Shown one piece after another: positions 44,501 through 55,733 of a DNA stretch of 64,000 nt (its first letter is position 1; each line of letters begins with the position of its first letter). This stretch comes from Muricea muricata (taxonomy: Eukaryota > Cnidaria > Anthozoa > Malacalcyonacea > Plexauridae), in contig OY979726.1 of assembly GCA_963855995.1 (NCBI GenBank), positions 8,222,701 to 8,286,700 on the forward strand, in the 5' to 3' direction. Made by a program: the position numbers and the translations under genes. The notes beneath the pieces are model-generated. The model saw nothing but the letters and a program-made list of their open reading frames with translations, did no database searches and was not told the origin of the DNA.

Positions 44501-47354
44501 TCTAGAATTTCGATTTAGAGGCTGTCTTTTAGGTCCGCGATTACAATATATCATTGGGCTCAACTCGTTCACTTTAGCACTCAAAACATCATTTTAAGCT
44601 CTAAAACGTCGCCGTGATTGATTTCAGACGGCAATTTTTAGTTGGCAGTCTGAGTATGTTTTTACGCTCAAGTCGCTTCCAGATCGCCTAAAACGCGATT
44701 TTGATGATTGTAAGAGCGTTTCTTTTAAGTCTGAAAGCATGTTGTAGGTTTCTCATTTCAACATGCTATTTTGCACATGTCGATAGTTTGAGCGCCGAAA
44801 ACATGATTGCGGACTTCCTATAAGTTCTCCAATTTCGATTTAGAAGCTGTCTTTTAGGACCGCGATTGCAAAATATCATTGTGCTCAAGTCGTTCTTTAT
44901 AGCACTCAAAACATCATTTTAAGCTCTAAAACGTCGCCGTGATCTATTTGAGAAGGCAATTTTTAGTTGGCAGTCTGAGCATGTTTTTACGCTCAAATCG
45001 CTTCCAGAGCGCCTAAAACGTGATTTTGATGATTGTAAGAGCGTTTCTTTTCAGTCTCAATGCATGTTGTAGGTTACTTATTTCAACATTCTATTTTGCT
45101 GATGTCGATAGTTTAAGCGCCGAAAACATGATTGCGGACTTCCTATAAGTTCTCCAATTTCGATATAAAAGCTGTCTTTTAGGTCCGCGATTGCAATATA
45201 TCATTGGGCTCAACTCGTTCACTTTGGCACTCAAAAACTCATTTTAAGCTCTAAAACGTCGCCGTGATCTATTTGAGAAGGCAATTTTTAGTTGGAAGTC
45301 TGAGCATGTTTTTACGCTCAAATCGCTTCCAGAACGCCTAAAACGTGATTTTGATGATTGTAAGAGCGTTTCTTTTCAGTCTAAATGCATGTTGTAGGTT
45401 TCTTATTTCAACATGTTTTTTTCTGATGTCGATAGTTTGAGCGCCGAAAACATGATTGCGGACTTCCTATAAGTTCTCCAATTTCAATATAGAAGCTGTC
45501 TTTTAGGTACACGATTGCAACATATCATTGTGCTCAACTCGTTCTTTTTAGCACTCAAAACATCATTTTAAGCTCTAAAACGTCGCAGTGATCGATTTCA
45601 GACGGCAATTTTTAGTTGGAAGTCCGAGCATGTTTTTACGCTCAAATTGCTTCCAGAACGCCTAAAACGCGATTTTGATGATTGGAAGAGCGTTTCTTTT
45701 CAGTCTCAATGATTGTTGTAGGTTTCTAATTTCAACATGCTATTTTGCTGATGTCGATAGTTTGACCGCCGAAAACATGATCAGCCTTGCTAAGTTCTAG
45801 AATTTCAATTTAGAAGCTGTCTTTTAGGTCCGCGATTGCAATATATCATTGGGCTCAACTCGTTCATTTTAGCACTCAAAAACTCATTTTAAGCTATAAA
45901 ACGTCGCAGTGATCGATTTGAGAAGGAAATTTTTAGTTGGCAGTCTGAGCATGTTTTTACAATCAAATCACTTCCAGAACGCTTAAAACGCAATTTTAAT
46001 GATTGTAAGAGCGTTTCTTTTCATTCTGAATGCATGTTGTAGGTTTCTAATTTCAACATGCTATTTTGCTGATGTCGATAGTTTGAGCGCCGAAAACATG
46101 ATTGCGGACTTCCTATAAGTTCTCCAATTTCGATTTAGAAGCTGTCTTTTAGGACCGCGATTGCAATATATCATTGTGCTCAAGTCGTTCTTTTTAGCAC
46201 TCAAAACATCATTTTAAGCTCTAAAACGTCGCCGTGATCTATTTGAGAAGGCAATTTTTAGTTGGCAGTCTGAGCATGTTTTTACGCTCAAATCGCTTCA
46301 AGAACGCCTAAAACGTGATTTTGATGATTGTAAGAGCGTTTCTTTTCAGTCTATATTCATGTTGTAGGTTTCTTATTTCAACATTCTATTTTGCTGATGT
46401 CGATAGTTTAAGCGCCGAAAACATGATTGCGGACTTGCTAAGTTCTCCAAGTTCGATTTAGAAGCTGTCTTTTAGGTCCGCGATTGCAATATATCATTGG
46501 GCTCAACTCGTTCACTTTAGCACTCAAAAACTCATTTTAAGCTCTAAAACGTCGCCGTGATCGATTTGAGAAGGCAATTTTTAGTTGGAAGTCTGAGCAT
46601 GTTTTTACGCTCAAATCGCTTCCAGATGGCCTAAAACGCGATTTTGATGATTGTAAGAGCGTTTCTTTTCAGTCTGAAAGCATGTTGTAGGTTTCTCATT
46701 TCAACATGCTATTTTGCTCATGTCGATAGTTTGAGCGCCGAAAACATGATTGCGGACTTGCTAAGTTCTCCAAGTTCGATTTAGAAGCTGTCTTTTAGGT
46801 CCGCGATTGCAATATATCATTGGGCTCAACTCGTTCACTTTAGCACTCAAAAACTCATTTTAAGCTCTAAAACGTCGCCGTGATCGATTTGAGAAGGCAA
46901 TTTTTAGTTGGAAGTCTGAGCATGTTTTTACGCTCAAATCGCTTCCACAACGCCTAAAACGTGATTTTGATGATTATAAGAGCGTTTCTTTTCAGTCTCA
47001 ATGATTGTTGTAGGTTTCTAATTTCAACATGCTATTTTGCTGATGTCGATAGTTTGACCGCCGAAAACATGATCAGCCTTGCTAAGTTCTAGAATTTCGA
47101 TTTATTGGCTTTCTTTTAGGTCCGCGATTACAATATATCATTGGGCTCAACTCGTTCACTTTAGCACTCAAAACATCATTTTAAGCTCTAAAACGTCGCC
47201 GTGATTGATCTCAGACGGCAATTTTTAGTTGGCAGTCTGAGTATGTTTTTACGCTCAAATCGCTTCCAGATGGCCTAAAACGCGATTTTGATGATTGTAA
47301 GAGCGTTTCTTTTCAGTCTGAAAGCATGTTGTAGGTTTCTAATTTCAACATGCT
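41566..47354 (+). repeat. Mosaic satellite between the two insertion-bearing blocks
   Basis: 41566-42830 continues the interrupted 1940-bp HOR. At about 42820 it switches to the 1938-bp HOR type (CTCATG at 43160; 42820-43597 matches 25704-26481 at offset 17116). 43598-47354 is a mixture in which about 43.97-44.79 kb matches 17.81-18.63 kb at offset 26160. The remaining monomers are of known types in unshared order. No gene is seen; frames at 41478-41841 are satellite plus element end. Confidence 0.88.
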
Positions 47355-50300
47355 ATTTTGCTGATGTCGATAGTTTGAGCGCCGAAAACATGATTGCGGA
47401 CATGCTAAGTTCTCCAATTTCGATTTAGAAGCTGTCTTTTAGGTACGCGATTGCAATATATCATTGTGCTCAACTCGTTCTTTTTAGCACTCAAAACATC
47501 ATTTTAAGCTCTAAAACGTCGCCGTGATCGATTTGAGACGGATATTTTTAGTTGGCAGTCTGAGCATGTTTTTACGCTTAAATCGCTTCCAGAACGCCTA
47601 AAACGCGATTTTGATGATATTAAGAACGTTTCTTTTCAGTCTCAAAGCATGTTGTAGGTTTCTCATTTAAACATGCTATTTTGCTGATGTCGATAGTTTG
47701 AGCGCCGAAATTGTGATTGCGGACTTGCTAAGTTCTCCAATTTCGATTTAGAAGCTGTCTTTTAGGTCCGCGATTGCAATATATCATTGGGCTCAACTCG
47801 TTCATTTTAGCACTCAAAACATCATTTTAAGCTCTAAAACGTCGCCGTGATCGATTTGAGACGGCAATTTTTACTTGGCAGTCCGAGCATGTTTTTACGC
47901 TCAAATCGCTTCCAGAACGCCTAAAACGCGATTTTGATGATTGTAAGAGCGTTTCTTTTCAGTCTCAATGCATGCTGTAGGTTTCTTATTTCAACATGTT
48001 TTTTTCTGATGTCGATAGTTTGAGCGCCGAAAACATGATTGCGGACTTCCTATAAGTTCTCCAATTTAAATATAGAAGCTGTCTTTTAGGTACGCGATTG
48101 CAATATATCATTGTGCTCAACTCGTTCTTTTTAGCACTCAAAAACTCATTTTAAGCTCTAAAACGTCGCCGTGATCAATTTGAGACGGATATTTTTAGTT
48201 GGCAGTCTGAGCATGTTTTTACGCTCAAATCGCTTCCAGAACGCCTAAAACGCGATTTTGATGATTGTAAGAACGTTTCTTTTAAGTCTCAAAGCATGTT
48301 GTAAGTTTCTCATTTCAACATGCTATTTTGCTGATGTCGATAGTTTGACCGCCGAAAACATGATCAGCCTTGCTAAGTTCTAGAATTTCGATTTAGAAGC
48401 TGTCTTTTAGGTCCGCGATTGCAATATCTCATTGGGCTCAACTCGTTCACTTTAGCACTCAAAACATCATTTTAAGCTCTAAAACGTCGCCGTCATCGAT
48501 TTGAGTCGGAAATTTTTAGTTGGCAGTCTGATTATGTTTTTACGCTCAAATCGCTTCCAGATCGCTTAAAACGCGATTTTGATGATTGTAAAAGCGTTTC
48601 TTTCCATTCTCAAAGCATGTTGTAGGTTTCTAATTTCAACATGCTATTTTGCTGATGTCGATAGTTTGAGCGCCGAAAACATGATTGCGGACTTCCTATA
48701 AGTTCTCCAATTTCGATTTAGAAGCTGTCTTTTAGGACCGCGATTGCAAAATACCATTGTGCTCAAGTCGTTCTTTTTAGCACTCAAAACATCATTTGAA
48801 GCTCTAAAACGTCGCCGTGATCTATTTGAGAAGGCAATTTTTAGTTGGCAGTCTGAGCATGTTTTTACGCTCAAATCGCTTCCAGAACGCCTAAAACGTG
48901 ATTTTGATGATTGTAAGAGCGTATCTTTTCAGTCTCAATGCATGTTGTAGGTTTCTTATTTCAACATTCTATTTTGCTGATGTCGAAAGTTTAAGCGCCG
49001 AAAACATTATTGCGGACTTCCTATAAGTTCTCCAATTTCGATACAGAAGCTGTCTTTTAGGTCCGCGATTGCAATATATCATTGGGCTCAACTCGTTCAC
49101 TTTAGCACTCAAAAACTCATTTTAAGCTCTAAAACGTCGCCGTGATCGATTTGAGACGGCAATTTTTAGTTGCCAGTCCGAGCATCTTTTTACGCTCAAA
49201 TCGCTTCCAGAACGCCTAAAACGCGATTTTGATGATTGTAAGAGCGTTTCTTTTTAGTCTCAATGCGTGTTGTAGGTTTCTCATTTAACAATCTATTTTG
49301 CTGATGTCGATAGTTTGAGCGCCGAAAACATGATTGCGGACATGCTAAGTTCTCCAATTTCGATTTAGAAGCTGTCTTTTAGGTACGCGATTGCAATATA
49401 TCATTGTGCTCAACTCGTTCTTTTTAGCACTCAAAACATCATTTTAAGCTCTAAAACGTCGCCGTGATCGATTTGAGACGGATATTTTTAGTTGGCAGTC
49501 TGAGCATGTTTTTACGCTTAAATCGCTTCCAGAACGCCTAAAACGCGATTTTGATGATATTAAGAACGTTTCTTTTCAGTCTCAAAGCATGTTGTAGGTT
49601 TCTCATTTAAACATGCTATTTTGCTGATGTCGATAGTTTGAGCGCCGAAATTGTGATTGCGGGCTTGCTAAGTTCTCCAATTTCGATTTAGAAGCTGTCT
49701 TTTAGGTCCGCGATTGCAATATATCATTGGGCTCAACTCGTTCATTTTAGCACTCAAAACATCATTTTAAGCTCTAAAACGTCGCCGTGATCGATTTGAG
49801 ACGGCAATTTTTACTTGGCAGTCCGAGCATGTTTTTACGCTCAAATCGCTTCCAGAACGCCTAAAACGCGATTTTGATGATTGTAAGAGCGTTTCTTTTC
49901 AGTCTCAATGCATGCTGTAGGTTTCTTATTTCAACATGTTTTTTTCTGATGTCGATAGTTTGAGCGCCGAAAACATGATTGCGGACTTCCTATAAGTTCT
50001 CCAATTTAAATATAGAAGCTGTCTTTTAGGTACGCGATTGCAATATATCATTGTGCTCAACTCGTTCTTTTTAGCACTCAAAAACTCATTTTAAGCTCTA
50101 AAACGTCGCCGTGATCAATTTGAGACGGATATTTTTAGTTGGCAGTCTGAGCATGTTTTTACGCTCAAATCGCTTCCAGAACGCCTAAAACGCGATTTTG
50201 ATGATTGTAAGAACGTTTCTTTTAAGTCTCAAAGCATGTTGTAAGTTTCTCATTTCAACATGCTATTTTGCTGATGTCGATAGTTTGACCGCCGAAAACA

Positions 50301-51260
50301 TGATCAGCCTTGCTAAGTTCTAGAATTTCGATTTAGAAGCTGTCTTTTAGGTCCGCGATTGCAATATCTCATTGGGCTCAACTCGTTCACTTTAGCACTC
50401 AAAACATCATTTTAAGCTCTAAAACGTCGCCGTGATCGATTTGAGTCGGAAATTTTTAACTGGCAGTCTGATTATGTTTTTACGCTCAAATCGCTTCCAG
50501 ATCGCTTAAAACGCGATTTTGATGATTGTAAAAGCGTTTCTTTCCATTCTCAAAGCATGTTGTAGGTTTCTAATTTCAACATGCTATTTTGCTGATGTCG
50601 ATAGTTTGAGCGCCGAAAACATGATTGCGGACTTCCTATAAGTTCTCCAATTTAAATATAGAAGCTGTCTTTTAGGTACGCGATTGCAATATATCATTGT
50701 GCTCAACTCGTTCTTTTTAGCACTCAAAAACTCATTTTAAGCTCTAAAACGTCGCCGTGATCAATTTGAGACGGATATTTTTAGTTGGCAGTCTGAGCAT
50801 GTTTTTACGCTCAAATCGCTTCCAGAACGCCTAAAACGCGATTTTGATGATTGTAAGAACGTTTCTTTTAAGTCTCAAAGCATGTTGTAAGTTTCTCATT
50901 TCAACATGCTATTTTGCTGATGTCGATAGTTTGACCGCCGAAAACATGATCAGCCTTGCTAAGTTCTAGAATTTCGATTTAGAAGCTGTCTTTTAGGTCC
51001 GCGATTGCAATATCTCATTGGGCTCAACTCGTTCACTTTAGCACTCAAAACATCATTTTAAGCTCTAAAACGTCGCCGTGATCGATTTGAGTCGGAAATT
51101 TTTAGTTGGCAGTCTGATTATGTTTTTACGCTCAAATCGCTTCCAGATCGCTTAAAACGCGATTTTGATGATTGTAAAAGCGTTTCTTTCCATTCTCAAA
51201 GCATGTTGTAGGTTTCTAATTTCAACATGCTATTTTGCTGATGTCGATAGTTTGAGCGCC
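47355..51260 (+). repeat. 1940-bp HOR domain, second occurrence
   Basis: Same monomer order as 31.9-38.3 kb. Full unit 48656-50595, preceded by a partial unit and followed by a shortened unit from 50596 that leads into the second insertion. Short frames at 48644-48950 repeat those at 35730-36036 and are not genes. Confidence 0.9.
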
Positions 51261-51264
51261 GAAA
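51261..51264 (+). repeat. Target-site duplication GAAA, left, copy 2
   Basis: Identical position within the monomer to copy 1. Confidence 0.85.
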
Positions 51265-51299
51265 CACGCCAGGCATTTTTGAATGCGAAATCGCTAGTT
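51265..51299 (+). repeat. Left terminal inverted repeat, copy 2
   Basis: Identical to 38351-38385. Pairs with 54445-54479. Confidence 0.87.
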
Positions 51300-51966
51300 C
51301 GCCTGTACGCAAATCCAGCGGTTATTCCGCAAAAAATATCCAATAACTTCAGCTTACACCAAGTATTCCTCCTTATTGATTCAAAATGGCGAACAAATTT
51401 TATTTGCACGAAATCGCAAATTACAATAAGACAAGAGAAGCACAATACTATGGCAAGGAAGATAAAGGGATTTAAGTTTTTAAGAAAGTATTGTACAAAT
51501 GCTACAGCAGGACAATTGTCTATGCCACGTTTCCTTTTCTGTAAAGGCTTCTTCGATTATATATTGGAGAGAGTGGAGTAGTGGACAGTCACAATTGCAG
51601 TGAATGGCTGAATGCTGGCAAATTTTGCCAAAATCTTCTTGTCGTGTCACAGTACACAATTGGATACTTTGTTTACAAGTTTTTACTCGTCAGGAAGTGA
51701 TCACAAGAAATATGAAAACAATATTCTATCTTGTAATACATTAGCTACTAAACTATTGCAAGAATGAATTTGTATCAAACAGTATGGCCATAACAATACA
51801 CAATATAAAAGCAGAAAGATTTTATGAAAGACATTCTCATCGTGTAAGTCTCAACAGTTTCGTCATACAACAACTGATGCTTTGTTAGTTAGGGTGTACA
51901 TATATTATTATAGTTTATTATATAAAGTACAGTGCTTTATAAGGAATTCGGGCACTGATAAAACTG

Positions 51967-51988
51967 ATAATCTCACATGTGAGATTAT
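51967..51988. repeat. 22-bp perfect palindrome, copy 2
   Basis: Same as 39053-39074, centred on CTCACATGTGAG. Confidence 0.83.
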
Positions 51989-51997
51989 TTATAATGA

Positions 51998-52011
51998 TTT
52001 CACATGTGAAA
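51998..52011. repeat. 14-bp perfect palindrome, copy 2
   Basis: TTTCACATGTGAAA, same as 39084-39097. Confidence 0.83.
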
Positions 52012-52098
52012 ATTATCGCTTTTCAAACAATCACCAATCATAGCTTCTGTACATTTTATATTGGTGGAAAACCTGTAGTTTATATAATAAACAGAAAA

Positions 52099-52212
52099 AT
52101 ACATGGGTGCTTGGAAATACCAGATTTATTTCTCATATTGAACATGATATTTCTCATGGTATATCATGTTCAACACTCGAAATACATCTGGTATTTCTGC
52201 GCAGCTATTTAT
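52099..52212. repeat. Long imperfect hairpin, pre-miRNA-like, copy 2
   Basis: Same two perfect stems (12 and 13 bp) and 10-nt loop as 39185-39298, with no change seen. Confidence 0.73.
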
Positions 52213-52420
52213 AATACTCTATATCATTGGTTTGAATTAGACCAGCAAAAGATAAAAAGCAAAATTGATTTTTATTTTATATAGTTAATTACTGTAATGT
52301 ACACAATGGTTACAAGCTTTGTAAATTTAAAATTAAATACTGAATAAATTGTCTTAAATTCATATACTGTCATAGTTTGCTTTGGACTCGATGTTTCAAA
52401 CAGTTAGTATACATAGGCTT

Positions 52421-52532
52421 CCCTTGACAAGTAAAAGTAATAGTCTATTATTTATAATTCAGTTATGTGTAATGAAGTAGTGGGGACATGTTTAGTATTA
52501 CCCACTATGAAACCAATTTTACTTGCCAAGGG
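52421..52532. repeat. Inverted repeat with 16-bp arms, copy 2
   Basis: Same as 39507-39618, including the nested TAGTGGG/CCCACTA stem. Confidence 0.73.
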
Positions 52533-53174
52533 GAATTTGTTGCTCAATGGCTTAGGCAAACTACAAAAAAGTTTTAACTAATTTGATTAATTACTCCCTA
52601 ATACAATGTGACACATATAGGTTCATTAATCGTTTGACGTGCAAAACCCTGACCTTCCTGTGCAAACTTATAACTTGCTTGTATAATAAACCTTATATAG
52701 GTGGGTAATAATATAGTTAAAATCTACCAAACATCTGCTTGGGGAAGAGCACACAATGTCTGCCCTAATTATGATTTATGACTTGTCATGTTAGCTGATA
52801 CAGGCAGTTGGAAACAATCTAAATAACACAAGCAGAATGCTAGTTTGGTCACATGATAAATGTTATAGCATATATGTCACCAACCTATCAAATATATCAT
52901 GTTTCAGGTGTTTTGTTCAACCCACTAAAATTTGGCAAAGACAAGATGATTAGAAATCAGAACTTTAATCATATATTTTGAAAAGAAATTTGCTGTGCAC
53001 AATTTTTCTTATAATTCTTGAATTACTAATTTGGCTCACATAGCACAATGATATAAGAAATTGTATAAATAGCAGAAAAATATCAATATATACAATGGTG
53101 CAGGCCTGGTTGAATTCAAATATATTCTGTACTATGTCAAGCTTTATACAAAATCACCTTTAATTGCTGACTAT

Positions 53175-53264
53175 TAAACAGTCCTTTCAAATGTAGATGT
53201 CTACTGAACAGTCCTTTCAAATGCAGATGTCTACTAAACAGTCCTTTCAAATGCAGATGTCTAC
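53175..53264 (+). repeat. 30-bp minisatellite, three copies (element copy 2)
   Basis: Same three units with the same substitutions as 40261-40350. Copy number is unchanged since the duplication, which supports a recent origin. Confidence 0.92.
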
Positions 53265-53653
53265 AACAGGTGTACCACTAATAATATATAACTCTCGATA
53301 AATATATAGCCCATATTGTTCACTATTAACAAAATCTCTCCCGGCAATCATCAACCATCAATTTCTCTTTGCTAATAATCATCTATCAATTTATAATAAA
53401 TTCATTACTCTGGGTTGGGCCATGTAGTACTTATAGGTTGCCTGTCAAGTGGATTAGTGCAAAATGTTATAGCCCTATAAATCACCAACATAGCACAAAC
53501 ATATCATAACCAACTACATCTATTTTTATTTTCTTTCAGAAAGTTCTTAATTTTAGTCTGGCAGAAATTTTTAATGATCATTCACCTGGGCCATGTCATT
53601 GAGCTTGGTGTAGTGGTTATACTAAAACCGAATGTGGCATATGAACACTATAT

Positions 53654-53687
53654 ATATATATATGCACAAAATATAGCATATATATAT
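53654..53687. repeat. AT-dinucleotide inverted repeat, copy 2
   Basis: Same TA tract length and 12-bp arms as 40740-40773. Unchanged length in a slippage-prone tract again suggests a very recent duplication. Confidence 0.6.
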
Positions 53688-54444
53688 TAAATCTACTTTT
53701 AGAAAGCAGATTTTCTGAACTTAAACAAACCTAGGCACTTTAACAGGCGAAAAAAAATTCATCAACACAAAAATATATGTGAGTTCTTCTTTGATGAATA
53801 ATATATTGTGATATGTTTACTTGAAATTTTATGGAAAAACAATATTAAAATCAGGAACGTTATCACAAGAAATACAAATCTATTACACGTTTCCTACCTT
53901 TTGGAGCAATCGCTTAGGCTTCTGAGTTGTATTTTTTGCTTTTTAATCCTTCTGTTTAACCGTGAACGTGCCGAACCTTTTCCTGCGCTTGTATTCACAA
54001 TTCGAAATTCGCCAAAATTCATGCCTTTGTAAAAGCCATTTTCTATGTTTTACTTACATTTTTCGAAAAACAAAAAACATACAAATATTTATAGATGTCT
54101 TAACTTGTATAGGCAGCAAAAATTAAATGAAAAGAAGCCGGAACAAAGAAGCCTATACAAGCCGAAGTTGTCACATTTTTACAACATCGTACAGAAAGTC
54201 GCCATTGCGCGAAATGCCTCGAACAAGAAGCCTTCCAGTAGAAAAACATTGCGTGTAACCATGGCAATATTGATATCATTTTGATCCTCGAAAAACCATC
54301 TATCTCCCTATTACCATCAGATAACCCTCCAGGAAAACGCGCATGAGGAATAACTCGATGAATTCAAGGCATTTTTCAAGAATTAAATTCGCTACCAAGC
54401 TCTCGAATTTTGACGCGCGGTGGCAAAAAAATTGTTACACTTTA

Positions 54445-54479
54445 AACTAGCGTTTTCGCATGCAAAAATGCCAGGCGTG
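54445..54479 (-). repeat. Right terminal inverted repeat, copy 2
   Basis: Identical to 41531-41565. Confidence 0.87.
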
Positions 54480-54483
54480 GAAA
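54480..54483 (+). repeat. Target-site duplication GAAA, right, copy 2
   Basis: GAAA followed by ACATGATTGCGG, as in copy 1. Confidence 0.85.
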
Positions 54484-55733
54484 ACATGATTGCGGACTTC
54501 CTATAAGTTCTCCAATTTCGATTTAGAAGCTGTCTTTTAGGACCGCGATTGCAAAATACCATTGTGCTCAAGTCGTTCTTTTTAGCACTCAAAACATCAT
54601 TTGAAGCTCTAAAACGTCGCCGTGATCTATTTGAGAAGGCAATTTTTAGTTGGCAGTCTGAGCATGTTTTTACGCTCAAATCGCTTCCAGAACGCCTAAA
54701 ACGTGATTTTGATGATTGTAAGAGCGTATCTTTTCAGTCTCAATGCATGTTGTAGGTTTCTTATTTCAACATTCTATTTTGCTGATGTCGAAAGTTTAAG
54801 CGCCGAAAACATGATTGCGGACTTCCTATAAGTTCTCCAATTTCGATACAGAAGCTGTCTTTTAGGTCCGCGATTGCAATATATCATTGGGCTCAACTCG
54901 TTTACTTTAGCACTCAAAAACTCATTTTAAGCTCTAAAACGTCGCCGTGATCGATTTGAGACGGCAATTTTTAGTTGCCAGTCCGAGCATCTTTTTACGC
55001 TCAAATCGCTTCCAGAACGCCTAAAACGCGATTTTGATGATTGTAAGAGCGTTTCTTTTTAGTCTCAATGCGTGTTGTAGGTTTCTCATTTCAACATGCT
55101 ATTTTGCTGATGTCGATAGTTTGAGCGCCGAAAACATGATTGCGGACATGCTAAGTTCTCCAATTTCGATTTAGAAGCTGTCTTTTAGGTACGCGATTGC
55201 AATATATCATTGTGCTCAACTCGTTCTTTTTAGCACTCAAAACATCATTTTAAGCTCTAAAACGTCGCCGTGATCGATTTGAGACGGATATTTTTAGTTG
55301 GCAGTCTGAGCATGTTTTTACGCTTAAATCGCTTCCAGAACGCCTAAAACGCGATTTTGATGATATTAAGAACGTTTCTTTTCAGTCTCAAAGCATGTTG
55401 TAGGTTTCTCATTTAAACATGCTATTTTGCTGATGTCGATAGTTTGAGCGCCGAAATTGTGATTGCGGACTTGCTAAGTTCTCCAATTTCGATTTAGAAG
55501 CTGTCTTTTAGGTCCGCGATTGCAATATATCATTGGGCTCAACTCGTTCATTTTAGCACTCAAAACATCATTTTAAGCTCTAAAACGTCGCCGTGATCGA
55601 TTTGAGACGGCAATTTTTACTTGGCAGTCCGAGCATGTTTTTACGCTCAAATCGCTTCCAGAACGCCTAAAACGCGATTTTGATGATTGTAAGAGCGTTT
55701 CTTTTCAGTCTCAATGCATGCTGTAGGTTTCTT

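Larger units (their letters stand above)
51265..54479. mobile_element. 3215-bp terminal-inverted-repeat element, copy 2
   Basis: Same length, ends, target repeats and interior as 38351-41565. The single difference I found is G at 51573 for C at 38659. Because the flanking satellite also matches for kilobases on both sides, this copy arose by segmental duplication rather than a second transposition. Confidence 0.87.
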
